Part shown: piece after piece, positions 51,709 through 61,574 of the stretch
How the letters are laid out: each line of letters starts with the position of its first letter
Position numbering within the stretch: the stretch's first letter is position 1
NCBI GenBank assembly: GCA_902802815.1
Contig: CADCNQ010000011.1
Coordinates: forward strand, 34,867-98,866
DNA: 64,000 bases
DNA from: an uncultured Bacteroidales bacterium
GTDB lineage: Bacteria > Bacteroidota > Bacteroidia > Bacteroidales > Bacteroidaceae
Reading direction: 5' to 3'
Translations under genes and position numbers: made by a program
Notes under the pieces: generated by a model
Told to the model about the DNA's origin: nothing
Databases searched by the model: none
Seen by the model: the letters and a program-made list of their open reading frames with translations, nothing else

Positions 51709-52770
51709 ATGAGCAAGATGACATATAAAATACTAGTACCCGAAAAAGACGTTGTTTTTAAAGATGATGGAAACCGCCTTGTCTTGTTCTTGTTGAACTC
51801 GAACAAAAAGACCGCATATAATTTTTACAAGAGTTTCATCCAAAAGGAGCTGCTGGATATACTCCTTAATATTGACTACAAGAACAAACATAAAGAGAGC
51901 ATATATGATGAAATTCATGCAACAATAAGGAATGCATTTGATGTCGGGCCTGCCAATGATATCTGCAAAACATTATTAAGTTCTTTATATGTTGCCGACT
52001 GCCATACCGGGAAAGAAATATTCACAAACAACATTGATGACACAAGCGCAATTATAGAATGGCGTACCGACAGCGTCAATTCTGTATCAGCCAAAATCGC
52101 CCCCCTACTCTTTAACCGTAAATTGCTGTATATTGCCGGAGGTATCATTTTAGGTATACTTATTGCCTTGCTTCCCAGGTTGCGGAATGACAATAGCGTT
52201 CAAGAATCTATAACCCCAAAAACTCAAGACAAAGATAAACAGGAGATAGCCAATAAGTTGAAGATGAATGCCGTCTATGACCCCAAGATTTGTGCAGTAT
52301 ATTTTACAGATACCATATTTAAAACCATTGAGTATTACATCGACTACAACAGAAAAGTCAAGGATGTCAACGATATCAACTGGAGACTTCAGGCTAGCAC
52401 ATTGAGTTGCAAGGATACGATGTTCTTGAAGGATAACTGTACGGTTTATCTAAAAGGAGAGGAGGATGATATCACGTCAGAAATACAAGTCATTGACGTG
52501 AGTTATTATGACTTTATTACAGAGCTTTTAGTCACTCAGGATCCACTCATCAAATCTATGCTTGTAACAAACAGCCCTACCCCATTCGGCAACACAACAT
52601 TCCTCGTGGACGGTATTCCGCAACAGGTATCCTATTACAAATCATCTGAGTTGACAGACTATATAAAAAAAGGATTTAGGGTTACAGGACTTAAGACAAT
52701 AAGCCGCAACCTTAATCCGACAGACAAACGATATCCGAGATTAGCAAAAATCATTATCCAGAAACCATAA
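51709..52770 (+). CDS. Single-pass membrane protein
   Basis: A 353-residue protein with one transmembrane segment (about residues 139-158, LLYIAGGIILGILIALLP). The N-terminal ~135 residues would be cytoplasmic and helical; the C-terminal ~195 residues would be periplasmic and mostly beta with an acidic start. This bitopic layout could connect the cytoplasmic Hsp70-fold ATPase (15 bp downstream) to periplasmic partners. No family recognised. Confidence 0.8.
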   Translation: MSKMTYKILVPEKDVVFKDDGNRLVLFLLNSNKKTAYNFYKSFIQKELLDILLNIDYKNKHKESIYDEIHATIRNAFDVGPANDICKTLLSSLYVADCHTGKEIFTNNIDDTSAIIEWRTDSVNSVSAKIAPLLFNRKLLYIAGGIILGILIALLPRLRNDNSVQESITPKTQDKDKQEIANKLKMNAVYDPKICAVYFTDTIFKTIEYYIDYNRKVKDVNDINWRLQASTLSCKDTMFLKDNCTVYLKGEEDDITSEIQVIDVSYYDFITELLVTQDPLIKSMLVTNSPTPFGNTTFLVDGIPQQVSYYKSSELTDYIKKGFRVTGLKTISRNLNPTDKRYPRLAKIIIQKP

Positions 52771-52785
52771 ACGAAATTACATACC

Positions 52786-55107
52786 ATGATTTATCACCTT
52801 TATTTCAAAAGCTATGCACGTGCATACAATTTGAAACTTTATGACAAAAGCGGAAACGACACAAAGATGGCTGCAGAAAGTCAACTCTTCTCTAATTCCC
52901 AAGGAGCTCTGAATTTAATAACTCTCGAATATAAGAATCTCAAACTTGTATCTCAGAATAATACGAGTTTTGATAAAAAAGTGTATATAGAATCTGTCAA
53001 TGTCAAGGATTATCAAATAGACATCGTCCTCACTTCCAGTAAAAAAAATGCGATACCCCCCCAAAAAATAAATCTGCCTGACAATTGTCGCGTCGTATTA
53101 AACGTTGAAAACAACAGCTTTGAAGATCTCTTAACAATAAAATCCGCGGGGAGTGACAACACTGAAACATTCACTTTTGTGTTCCATTATATTGAAAACA
53201 GACAAGAATTCATAGGAACGTTTACTGTTAATTGTCTTTCTGACAATAATGTGTACGAAATCGTGTTAGATTTCGGTTCAGAAGCATGTCAGATGCTTAT
53301 CAAAGGTAATGAGGATAAGAGCGGAACAATATCCAAGTTGTTTGATAAGTGCGCAAAACACTTTTACGGTTTAGACAAAATTCCAGAGAACACATACGAT
53401 CAGCAAGATGATGACGATAACCTATTTAGGAGTATCTTCTTTCCTTCCCAAAACAGGAAAAAGGGAAATCCGGACATTAATCCTATTTTATCACAACCAG
53501 GTAAAGATGATCCCCTTCTAAATTTTATCACCGAACGCGATGATTCCAATAAAGGCAACAGACTCCCGAACATAAAAATTTCCAATCTCTCAGGAGAAAA
53601 TCCAGACGAGTTGAATTTGAAAGAACTGCACCAAGGCATCGTAATGCGATTTATACATGAGGCGGTAATGAAGGTGGAAGAAGAGATTAATACACAAAAG
53701 ATTACCGGCAAATGCGGCATTCGATTACATCTTTTAGTACCAAACGTAATGAGTCAAGAGCAACTTTCGAACTTTATTGATGCAATACGTAAATATACAG
53801 ATGATAATGCCTTTCGAGAATTACTGCCAACAACTATGCAGGATGTCGTTTTTGATATCCACTCATATTCCGAAAGTGATGCTTCATTCATCTCATGGCT
53901 TATGACTCCAGGAAATAATCCAGAAAAAGGCGATTACCTGATAATCGATGTAGGAAAAGGCACCACAGATTTTTCTATAATAAAAGTAGAAGACCAACGC
54001 GATGCCGTCAGTATATATCGTTCCGGATTTATAGGTGCAGGAAATGCTCTGAGTTATGCTATCTTTGTCAACTATGTTGTATCTATATGGGGAATGAAAG
54101 CTGAACGTGTTATTGAAAAGGTGCTCAAAGAATCTGAAGATGCTATGTTGTATCGACTGGAGAGTATCATTGAAAAGTACAAAAAAGAATCTCCGACAAC
54201 AAAAGAGAAATCTGAAACTGACTCCAGCCATAACCAAAAAGCTCCAGAATTTAATGACAAAACTACAGTCGAAACAATTATCAATACTATTGAGAATTGG
54301 GGATATATCGACGACCATTTCGGTATAATAGAACACACTATTCACCAGATTATCCGGAAGATAGTCGTAAATGTAAAGGAAACGCAATTTGATAAAGTCA
54401 TCCTGAGCGGAAGAGCATTCTACTATAAGCCTTTCCTGAATGCGACAAAAATTATTTTGTCGAAACTATATGAAATGAAAAAAGAAGATATCATTACCCT
54501 TGATAATGACAAACTTAAAACCGGTTGCCTTTCTGGTCCTTTATCTAGCACAAAAGTGAGCCAGCAGTCAGATATTATAGGAATTCCTATTGCTATAAAT
54601 TCTAAAATAGCAAACAGCGATGAACTTGAGGATGACTTCAATGATATTATAGATGAACTAAAAGCTCATAAAAAAGACAACGGCAAAAAATGGTACAAAC
54701 GTATTTTCAAGTGCAGGAGATTCTCACGTTGTTGCCTGAAGATTTTCCAAAGCAGCCGAAAAAAAGGACGTCACATCATAAATCTTGATGCCAACAACGA
54801 TGCTATCAAACGTATCATGCGTGGAGAACTAAAATTAGACAGATGCGACAAAAATACCCGCTTTTATATTTCCGATGATGAGTACATTGCAGAGAATAAT
54901 CAATCAATCAATGGTGAATACACTGTGTTTTTTGACGGAAAGGAATTCTACGTCAGAGATCAAAACAACAGCATCGAATTAACACCCCAATTAAGTGACA
55001 GCAAGAAAGATATGCTATATGAAAGCCTATTTCCATACCCATATCGGATATTAGGTAAAAAATGCCACATACCCAACCTTACCGACATTGAACGTAACAA
55101 GAACTAA
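52786..55107 (+). CDS. Actin/Hsp70-fold ATPase
   Basis: A 773-residue cytoplasmic protein. A beta-rich N-terminal region (about 1-155) precedes a split actin-like ATPase domain. Phosphate-1 motif is VLDFGSEACQMLI (Asp162-Ser165), phosphate-2 is LIIDVGKGTTDFSI (Asp388-Asp395), and an adenosine-type motif VILSGRAFYYKPF has Gly542. A helical, Glu/Lys-rich stretch (about 440-495) and a C-terminal extension (about 600-773) lack a classical Hsp70 substrate domain. It might be a chaperone, a polymer-forming ATPase like MreB or FtsA, or a regulator. Its neighbour, a SEDS-transpeptidase, makes an FtsA/MreB-like role in envelope synthesis attractive; this is inference. Confidence 0.88.
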   Translation: MIYHLYFKSYARAYNLKLYDKSGNDTKMAAESQLFSNSQGALNLITLEYKNLKLVSQNNTSFDKKVYIESVNVKDYQIDIVLTSSKKNAIPPQKINLPDNCRVVLNVENNSFEDLLTIKSAGSDNTETFTFVFHYIENRQEFIGTFTVNCLSDNNVYEIVLDFGSEACQMLIKGNEDKSGTISKLFDKCAKHFYGLDKIPENTYDQQDDDDNLFRSIFFPSQNRKKGNPDINPILSQPGKDDPLLNFITERDDSNKGNRLPNIKISNLSGENPDELNLKELHQGIVMRFIHEAVMKVEEEINTQKITGKCGIRLHLLVPNVMSQEQLSNFIDAIRKYTDDNAFRELLPTTMQDVVFDIHSYSESDASFISWLMTPGNNPEKGDYLIIDVGKGTTDFSIIKVEDQRDAVSIYRSGFIGAGNALSYAIFVNYVVSIWGMKAERVIEKVLKESEDAMLYRLESIIEKYKKESPTTKEKSETDSSHNQKAPEFNDKTTVETIINTIENWGYIDDHFGIIEHTIHQIIRKIVVNVKETQFDKVILSGRAFYYKPFLNATKIILSKLYEMKKEDIITLDNDKLKTGCLSGPLSSTKVSQQSDIIGIPIAINSKIANSDELEDDFNDIIDELKAHKKDNGKKWYKRIFKCRRFSRCCLKIFQSSRKKGRHIINLDANNDAIKRIMRGELKLDRCDKNTRFYISDDEYIAENNQSINGEYTVFFDGKEFYVRDQNNSIELTPQLSDSKKDMLYESLFPYPYRILGKKCHIPNLTDIERNKN

Positions 55108-55118
55108 AACTGACATTA

Positions 55119-55799
55119 ATGAAAAAAGTTGCTTATTATTTTATCATAGTAATAGAATCTGCAGCACTGCTTATCACCATAGTGCTACCTTTCATCTACC
55201 CCGTCATTTTTGCAGAATGCTGGCAGATGCTGCTTTGCGTTATCTTCGGCATTCCGTTATTGGCTTTTGTTTGTTTAGCTGTAGAATATAGAAACTGCCT
55301 TTTCTCAAATAATACATCTCCTGCAAAAAATCCTGAGGTTGAAGTCAAGGGAAGTGTGGCAGTTAAACCGGTAAATACCATCGAACCGGATGAAATTTCG
55401 CACATAGAGGAATGTCATGATGAACAGAAATGCATGGAACAGGACTGGAGTAAAGCCATGTATCTGCGTTATAACAGTCTGTGGGATGATGTGTTTAATA
55501 ACATCGAACGCCCTCTAACGACAGAAGATAAGGCACGAATCAGTCTCCTTTTGTGGGATATATCCTCACAAACCATCAATTTCCTAAAAGAAAACAATAA
55601 CGATAACAACAAGGTGGGATACAATGCTGACGGTGTTAGAATGATTATGGAGGACCTTTCTGTTAATGACATAAAACTGGACAAGTTCTACAGAGATCCC
55701 ACAACTGTTCCTGTTAAGGTTATTGCCATATATGAATGGTTGGAACAACAAGGTGTAAAGGAAAGCACCACGGCATTCGGTTATCAATTGAAATTCTAG
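55119..55799 (+). CDS. Membrane-anchored protein, two N-terminal helices
   Basis: A 226-residue protein. Two hydrophobic helices (about residues 4-30 and 38-56) are followed by an acidic cytoplasmic domain (about 60-226) with KARISLLLWDISSQTINFL. No family recognised. It lies 11 bp after the Hsp70-fold gene and 6 bp before the SEDS-transpeptidase gene, and could recruit the ATPase to the membrane. Confidence 0.8.
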   Translation: MKKVAYYFIIVIESAALLITIVLPFIYPVIFAECWQMLLCVIFGIPLLAFVCLAVEYRNCLFSNNTSPAKNPEVEVKGSVAVKPVNTIEPDEISHIEECHDEQKCMEQDWSKAMYLRYNSLWDDVFNNIERPLTTEDKARISLLLWDISSQTINFLKENNNDNNKVGYNADGVRMIMEDLSVNDIKLDKFYRDPTTVPVKVIAIYEWLEQQGVKESTTAFGYQLKF

Positions 55800-55805
55800 A
55801 CAATT

Positions 55806-58800
55806 ATGGAATTCAAAACAAGGAATTTTACATCTTTATGTGTAATATGTATCGTCATTATTGCAATTGGTGCATTCTTGAATCTTTTCTTCTTCCCTCT
55901 TAACTTCTCCATCTATTTCCTGATATGTGCACTCTCGCTCCTTTCATGTAAATTTATTGGAGACAAAAGTTCCCTTGTATTGCCATGGAGCATCACTGCC
56001 GCCGCATCGGTAATCATAACGCTCAATTACTTACATCCGGACATTTCTGTATATAGCAATGCCGATTATCACACACTGGTCATGCAGGGGGTTGAGAAAA
56101 AAGACTCCGTACTGTTAATTGGAAAGAACAAGACAGAATCTTTTTTCGACAGAGAGAACTTGGAGGGTTATTTGAGCATCACTCCACAGGGTGACAACAT
56201 GAACTGCATCATGCATTACGACCTTCAAGGAGAACCGCTTTTTATCGTTGTAGAGGGAGAAAGAACCGGAAAACTGATAAATAAGGGACAATTACCTCAC
56301 TTCCGCAATAATCTTACAATAGAAAACGATTCCATACAATGCTGCATTACAATAACAGATTTTCAAGGTGACTCAATACATGTTGATGTTTCATTTAATC
56401 ATCAGGCATCTAACCCAAATCCCAGTCAACGTCCTTCGTTCAAACAGCCAATCCATATAGGATATAATATATACGACCTCCTCCATAGCGGTATATCATA
56501 TCTTGAATCCGAAGAAAAACTGCTGGACGCATTACGCAATACTGTTATTGTCCGCGATTATGACGAGAAAGATGTCTATTATATGACATATCCACGCAGC
56601 ATGGAGTCCTTACGACTGGTGTGCGACGGAAAGCCTTTCCTGCAGGAAAAGGGCATGCAGACTAAGGAAATAGACAAAAACGACTACTTCTATCTCGGCA
56701 TCGGCAGTCAGGCAACGCGTCCGATGAAAGCTTCGTATGAATCCGGCAGCGTCTGTCTTAGATTCAGGTTCCCTTATGTCAACAATTTTCCCGGTGCTTT
56801 GGACGGAACAGACGTAACGGAAAATGAACAAAAAATACTCGCAGTCACGACAAAAACTGCATCTCTGCTCAAGGCAAATGCCAATGAGGCATTCTATTAT
56901 CCGCTGTTTGAGAACGAGGACAACGAATATAACTTCAACGGCAATATCAATTATCGCATCAATAACAGTCAAGTTCCGTTTAAGGCGACCCTAACAGATG
57001 ACCATCAGAACACAATGCCTGCGCCCAACACACTTACATCAAAAAACGGAGCTGTATGGCACTTCAATGTTTGTGACATGCGCCAAAACAGCCCCGTTAC
57101 GGGTAAAGAAAATATCTATGTGCAGGACAGAACCATTATCAGCATGGTATTTATCATGTTGCTCTTTGCGTTCATCTGTCCTATGTTGTTGACACGTAAA
57201 GACACAACGGCTCAAGCCATGATGATGGCCTGGCTATTTGCCATCCCGCTATTGGTCATGCGCATATATCTGCTGTGGAGAATTGCAGTGTTCCCTCCTG
57301 TATCAAATATAACACTGAACGAATTCCTCAGATATAGGATGGAGCTATCGAATTTAACAGAGAACCCGATGATTATAACAGCGTTTCTATTAATCGTGCC
57401 CTTGGTTATATTAATCGTGTACTGGGTTATATCTATCATCGTCCCATTTATCGTGTTATTTTTTAAATTATTACCATCACCTATACTAAGAATATTCCAC
57501 AATTTAAGAAGAATAACTGCCGGCCATTGGACAAAGGTGTTTATTTTCATTATTGTTTTCTGCGTATACGGAGCGACAATCATTATAAGAGCACACATAA
57601 ATACGGTCGGTCTAAATATCTTGGCACCGGTACTGGCTTTCCTTATCAATGAATACATCGTTACAAGATGGCTAACCGTAGGTTTTCGCATTGTTAACGC
57701 TATCTCAGTCCTGATAGCGTTATTCTTCTGCGATCCCGGATATGCCATAATGTTCTTTATATTTGAATGTATCTACTATACCATCATCCTATATGCATTT
57801 CTCATATACCGATGGAGATATACAAGTTCTGCAAAAGCAGTAGGATCATATTTCTTTGTAATACTGCTGATTGTACTTATGGCAGTATCAATACTTCTAC
57901 CCAACATTATCTCTTTTTCCTATAGCAGCACGTCGTCCTTAGGTTTTATCAGTAATTCTAGGTTGTTTTTCATACTGTTTCCGATAATCACTGGCGGCAT
58001 ATTACTCTTCATCACGTGGCGATGGAAAGAACAAAAATCAAGATGCTATCTTGTAGGCTATGCCATTCTATCATTAATCGTGATTGGTGCCACCGTATTG
58101 TCTCCCATTTATGTACACAAATATTACCATACTCACAACCTGCACTTTAAATATAGAGCCATCATACACACACAGACTGTGGGTGAAATAATGCAAGACG
58201 AGAGATATGGCGACGATGACGCACAACGCCTGTTGAACGCAGCACAAAACCAATGGTTCCTACAATATCACATCAACAAGGGAGGAGAGCGTATTACTGA
58301 AGATGGTATTATATCGTTATCTCCACATTTCAAAAAGGGAGTAACTTGGAACACCCAAATCAGCGATGTCATTCTGTCCAGATACGTGATCGGGGAACTG
58401 TCCGGCCTTGTGCCACTGTTCATGATTCTGCTTGCTGGGGTTTTCCTCTGGGCTGTCTTCCATCGCGAACGTGAAAACGATTCTCCAGCCGGACACGCGC
58501 TCACATTTGCAATTGCACTCCTGTTTTTAGTGCAAAGCACCTTTGAGTGGATGGCAGTAACAAATAGAACCATCTTCTTCGGACAGGACTTCCCGTTCCT
58601 TAGTCAAAATGCACGTTGTACGCTTATCATGTTTGAAATCTGGCTTATACTATTTGTATATTTTGCCTGTCATGACAGCAGAAACGAGGATAACGACGGG
58701 CTAAGAAAAGGCCTAACACTGTTTACCAAGCCATCCCGACAGAGCTTCTTCTTTGGACTTTTTGCTTTGCTTGTCGGTATCATCTATTTTTGTGGAAATA

Positions 58801-61079
58801 AATACGAAAAATTATATGCTAATGAATCCTCGGAAGGAAATCGTTCTAATGCAGAGGAATTCAATCTCTCAACAGCAATGAATGAAAGTTCCCGTCAACT
58901 TGCGGATATCAATGACATACTATCCGAATATCCTGCCAGAGATAAACGACTTGAAAACAATGAAGACCTCAGTTCGCTCGTACAGGATATTGAAGACAAA
59001 ATACAACTGTCGCAACACGTTGAGAACTTGAAAAAAGAAGGAAGAATCAATGACTTCACCTACTCACTTTATCTTGCGTTTACAAAAAATCTAAAACGAA
59101 AGAACTCTAACGGGAATATCATCCATTTACGTCACCATAACACACACCGTTATGAATTGGCACTCAACAGGAGCTATTTCAACCTGCAAAGTCCCGACCT
59201 CGACAAGAAGGCATGGAAGGGAAATGTTTATTCCAATGTCTCATCGCCTATCAGGAACAAGACATCGGTATATACCAACTTGCCAGGAATTGCCATCTAT
59301 TCCGTTCCGCGTTCATGGATTCCATCAGACATAGATTATGCCATAGCAGACTGTCGCACCGTAAGCGGAGAAAACTACGAAAGAATTATTCACAAGGATA
59401 TGGCGGACTATACAGCCCCGACGACAATGGCTGTTTTCCCCATTTTGTCTAAAGACTTTCTGGAACTCAAAAACAAAAAGAATAACGATATTCTGACATA
59501 TCAATATGGTAGAGAGGAGAAAAATCTCCTTGTGAAAAATATAACACTCAACGGCAAACGAAAATTTTTCTATCCATTGAAAGAAAACTGTCTCTGGCTT
59601 AGAGACTTTTCCAACCTTGTCGCATATAGCAAACAGGGGTCCGGTAGCAAGGATTCGGTGTTTGTCACTTTGGATAACATACTAACAGAAAATCTGTCTG
59701 ATTCTCTAAAGAAAACCGGCTGCGAGTGCTCTGTTGTTGCAATGGACGGATGGGGAAATGTGAGACTGATGATTGACAACAAAAAGTCAGGAACGATAGA
59801 CCCGAATAATGAGTCTTTGCTCAACGAGATTGCCATTCAAAGTTATCTAAACCCGAATCCTGAGACAGACCAGAACCTATTCGGTAATCTTAACCTATGC
59901 TACATGAAACCCGGTCCGGGCTCATCTCTAAAACCAATAACCTATGCAGCAGTCACCTCACAAAGTCAGGATATAAATTGGGCAGATCTTGAATTGATGA
60001 GCCCCGCACTTCTTGACACTGCCGTCTCAAAACCTGTTGGTAAATACTATAATCTGCAACAATACGGTCCATCATATAAATATAGTGTAAGGAGACCCTT
60101 TAAATCTCTACAAGGTGATGAGAAAGGTATTAACGGATGGATTGACAATGATTTCTACCTCTATAAATCAAGTAACTACTACAATGCCCTCATTACATAT
60201 TTAGGACATTATGACAACTTAGCTGATGCAAAAGACAGCATCTTCGTAATTTCTACTAATGTTAATGATTATCCCCGTTTCAAGATAGAGAAAGGCGGAA
60301 AGATGTACACATTCCGTGATGCGCCGCATGCCATCGCCAATCATATCTTACTTGACGGACTTACGAAGAATTTCAGAATGCCCACCTTCACTGGTTATAT
60401 TGATACTATAAGATATGAGTTTGTTAATCCTGCATACTATAAGCAGAACAATCTTGAGAGCAAATCCTGGCTTTCTAATCGTTTCCCATGGGCATTTCCA
60501 CAGGCGTCAAGTATATACGATTATGAGATGAAAGAACCGGAAATGACACCAGCAGAACGCTTAAGACAGTACACCTTAGGTGCTTTCCCTGTGAAAGTGA
60601 CTCCTATAAAGATGGCTGAGATGTATGGACAACTTTATTCCATGCATCCCGATTTTCACGCTTCTGTGACACCACATGAATCATCTTTCACGGAGCCTTG
60701 GCTGGACAGAAACGGCCTGGCTTCAAAAGACTTCATTGATTTTTATAGGGATAACCTGTTCAGAGGTATGGCAGCATGTGCAACAATCGGCACAGCATCT
60801 TTCCTCGGGGAAACAATTAAAGGATATCATCTGTATGCAAAAACCGGAACGCTGAGTCTGCGAGCAGGTGTCAACGATGACAGGATGCTCGCGGTCATTA
60901 TCAGTAATAAAAATCTTATAGATGACAAAGATATAAAATCATCAGATGACTATAAGTTCATGGTGGTATATTTCAGATTCAAGCAATTAGACCCGGAATC
61001 AACACTGTTCCCAACTACTGTCAAAACAACAATTAACGAAATTGTGAACAGTGCCAGTTTTAACTCTTATATGAGATAA
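55806..61079 (+). CDS. SEDS (FtsW/RodA-like) protein fused to penicillin-binding transpeptidase
   Basis: A 1757-residue integral membrane protein. Three N-terminal helices (about 8-76) precede a ~350-residue extracytoplasmic domain. A polytopic core (about 440-990) follows, matching the SEDS pattern: QISDVILSRYVIGELSG with Asp854 where RodA/FtsW carry their essential Asp, and FGQDFPFLSQN (928-935) in the conserved PFxS loop region. The C-terminal part (about 1010-1757) is a transpeptidase with SxxK Ser1373-Lys1376 in PGSSLKP, SxN Ser1455-Asn1457 and KTGT Lys1679-Thr1682. SEDS proteins polymerise glycan strands and class B PBPs cross-link them; here both would be in one chain. Assignment of the transpeptidase is strong; the SEDS part is divergent. 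A narrower reading is an unrelated polytopic domain. It is the largest gene here and the sixth gene of its operon. Confidence 0.87.
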   Translation: MEFKTRNFTSLCVICIVIIAIGAFLNLFFFPLNFSIYFLICALSLLSCKFIGDKSSLVLPWSITAAASVIITLNYLHPDISVYSNADYHTLVMQGVEKKDSVLLIGKNKTESFFDRENLEGYLSITPQGDNMNCIMHYDLQGEPLFIVVEGERTGKLINKGQLPHFRNNLTIENDSIQCCITITDFQGDSIHVDVSFNHQASNPNPSQRPSFKQPIHIGYNIYDLLHSGISYLESEEKLLDALRNTVIVRDYDEKDVYYMTYPRSMESLRLVCDGKPFLQEKGMQTKEIDKNDYFYLGIGSQATRPMKASYESGSVCLRFRFPYVNNFPGALDGTDVTENEQKILAVTTKTASLLKANANEAFYYPLFENEDNEYNFNGNINYRINNSQVPFKATLTDDHQNTMPAPNTLTSKNGAVWHFNVCDMRQNSPVTGKENIYVQDRTIISMVFIMLLFAFICPMLLTRKDTTAQAMMMAWLFAIPLLVMRIYLLWRIAVFPPVSNITLNEFLRYRMELSNLTENPMIITAFLLIVPLVILIVYWVISIIVPFIVLFFKLLPSPILRIFHNLRRITAGHWTKVFIFIIVFCVYGATIIIRAHINTVGLNILAPVLAFLINEYIVTRWLTVGFRIVNAISVLIALFFCDPGYAIMFFIFECIYYTIILYAFLIYRWRYTSSAKAVGSYFFVILLIVLMAVSILLPNIISFSYSSTSSLGFISNSRLFFILFPIITGGILLFITWRWKEQKSRCYLVGYAILSLIVIGATVLSPIYVHKYYHTHNLHFKYRAIIHTQTVGEIMQDERYGDDDAQRLLNAAQNQWFLQYHINKGGERITEDGIISLSPHFKKGVTWNTQISDVILSRYVIGELSGLVPLFMILLAGVFLWAVFHRERENDSPAGHALTFAIALLFLVQSTFEWMAVTNRTIFFGQDFPFLSQNARCTLIMFEIWLILFVYFACHDSRNEDNDGLRKGLTLFTKPSRQSFFFGLFALLVGIIYFCGNKYEKLYANESSEGNRSNAEEFNLSTAMNESSRQLADINDILSEYPARDKRLENNEDLSSLVQDIEDKIQLSQHVENLKKEGRINDFTYSLYLAFTKNLKRKNSNGNIIHLRHHNTHRYELALNRSYFNLQSPDLDKKAWKGNVYSNVSSPIRNKTSVYTNLPGIAIYSVPRSWIPSDIDYAIADCRTVSGENYERIIHKDMADYTAPTTMAVFPILSKDFLELKNKKNNDILTYQYGREEKNLLVKNITLNGKRKFFYPLKENCLWLRDFSNLVAYSKQGSGSKDSVFVTLDNILTENLSDSLKKTGCECSVVAMDGWGNVRLMIDNKKSGTIDPNNESLLNEIAIQSYLNPNPETDQNLFGNLNLCYMKPGPGSSLKPITYAAVTSQSQDINWADLELMSPALLDTAVSKPVGKYYNLQQYGPSYKYSVRRPFKSLQGDEKGINGWIDNDFYLYKSSNYYNALITYLGHYDNLADAKDSIFVISTNVNDYPRFKIEKGGKMYTFRDAPHAIANHILLDGLTKNFRMPTFTGYIDTIRYEFVNPAYYKQNNLESKSWLSNRFPWAFPQASSIYDYEMKEPEMTPAERLRQYTLGAFPVKVTPIKMAEMYGQLYSMHPDFHASVTPHESSFTEPWLDRNGLASKDFIDFYRDNLFRGMAACATIGTASFLGETIKGYHLYAKTGTLSLRAGVNDDRMLAVIISNKNLIDDKDIKSSDDYKFMVVYFRFKQLDPESTLFPTTVKTTINEIVNSASFNSYMR

Positions 61080-61080
61080 C

Positions 61081-61542
61081 ATGAAAAGAAAATCCTATAC
61101 ATTACAGTACATTGCATTTGCAATAGCTGCCTTTATTGTGCTGGGAACGTATGTTTACCTGCAAAACAAATCTGTAGAGACAACGGAGAAAGAAGACATG
61201 GAATATCCATTGCTCCCCACTGAGGATTTATTTGTGCCTATCAATGCCGACACACTCGACTTTTACCTGAAGAAATACTTCGACAGAGGTGGCCTGAAGA
61301 CAAGTAAGAAAAGGAACCGGTTTGTGGTAGAATACAATCCGAAAGCATTGATACTACTGCATGCCAACAACAATAAGATGACGGAAACCAGAAAGATGCT
61401 GGAAACAGCAGAGATAAAATATTTCTCTGTTGTGTATAACAACAAGGGGCGTGTAGAGATTACTCTGAGAAGAAAAGGCGCGTTTGTCGACTGCCCTGCT
61501 CTAATTGTTGCTGAGATTTTAAGGAAAGTAAACGGACAATAA
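61081..61542 (+). CDS. Small single-pass membrane protein
   Basis: A 153-residue protein starting 1 bp after the SEDS-transpeptidase stop. One hydrophobic helix (about residues 9-27, YIAFAIAAFIVLGTYVYL) anchors an exported domain that looks like a small alpha/beta fold. No family recognised. It is the last gene of the operon and could be an accessory subunit of the synthase, as FtsL/FtsB-type proteins are; this is inference by position and topology. Confidence 0.78.
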   Translation: MKRKSYTLQYIAFAIAAFIVLGTYVYLQNKSVETTEKEDMEYPLLPTEDLFVPINADTLDFYLKKYFDRGGLKTSKKRNRFVVEYNPKALILLHANNNKMTETRKMLETAEIKYFSVVYNNKGRVEITLRRKGAFVDCPALIVAEILRKVNGQ

Positions 61543-61574
61543 TGTATCACACGGACTTAACCCACATTCCCGTT

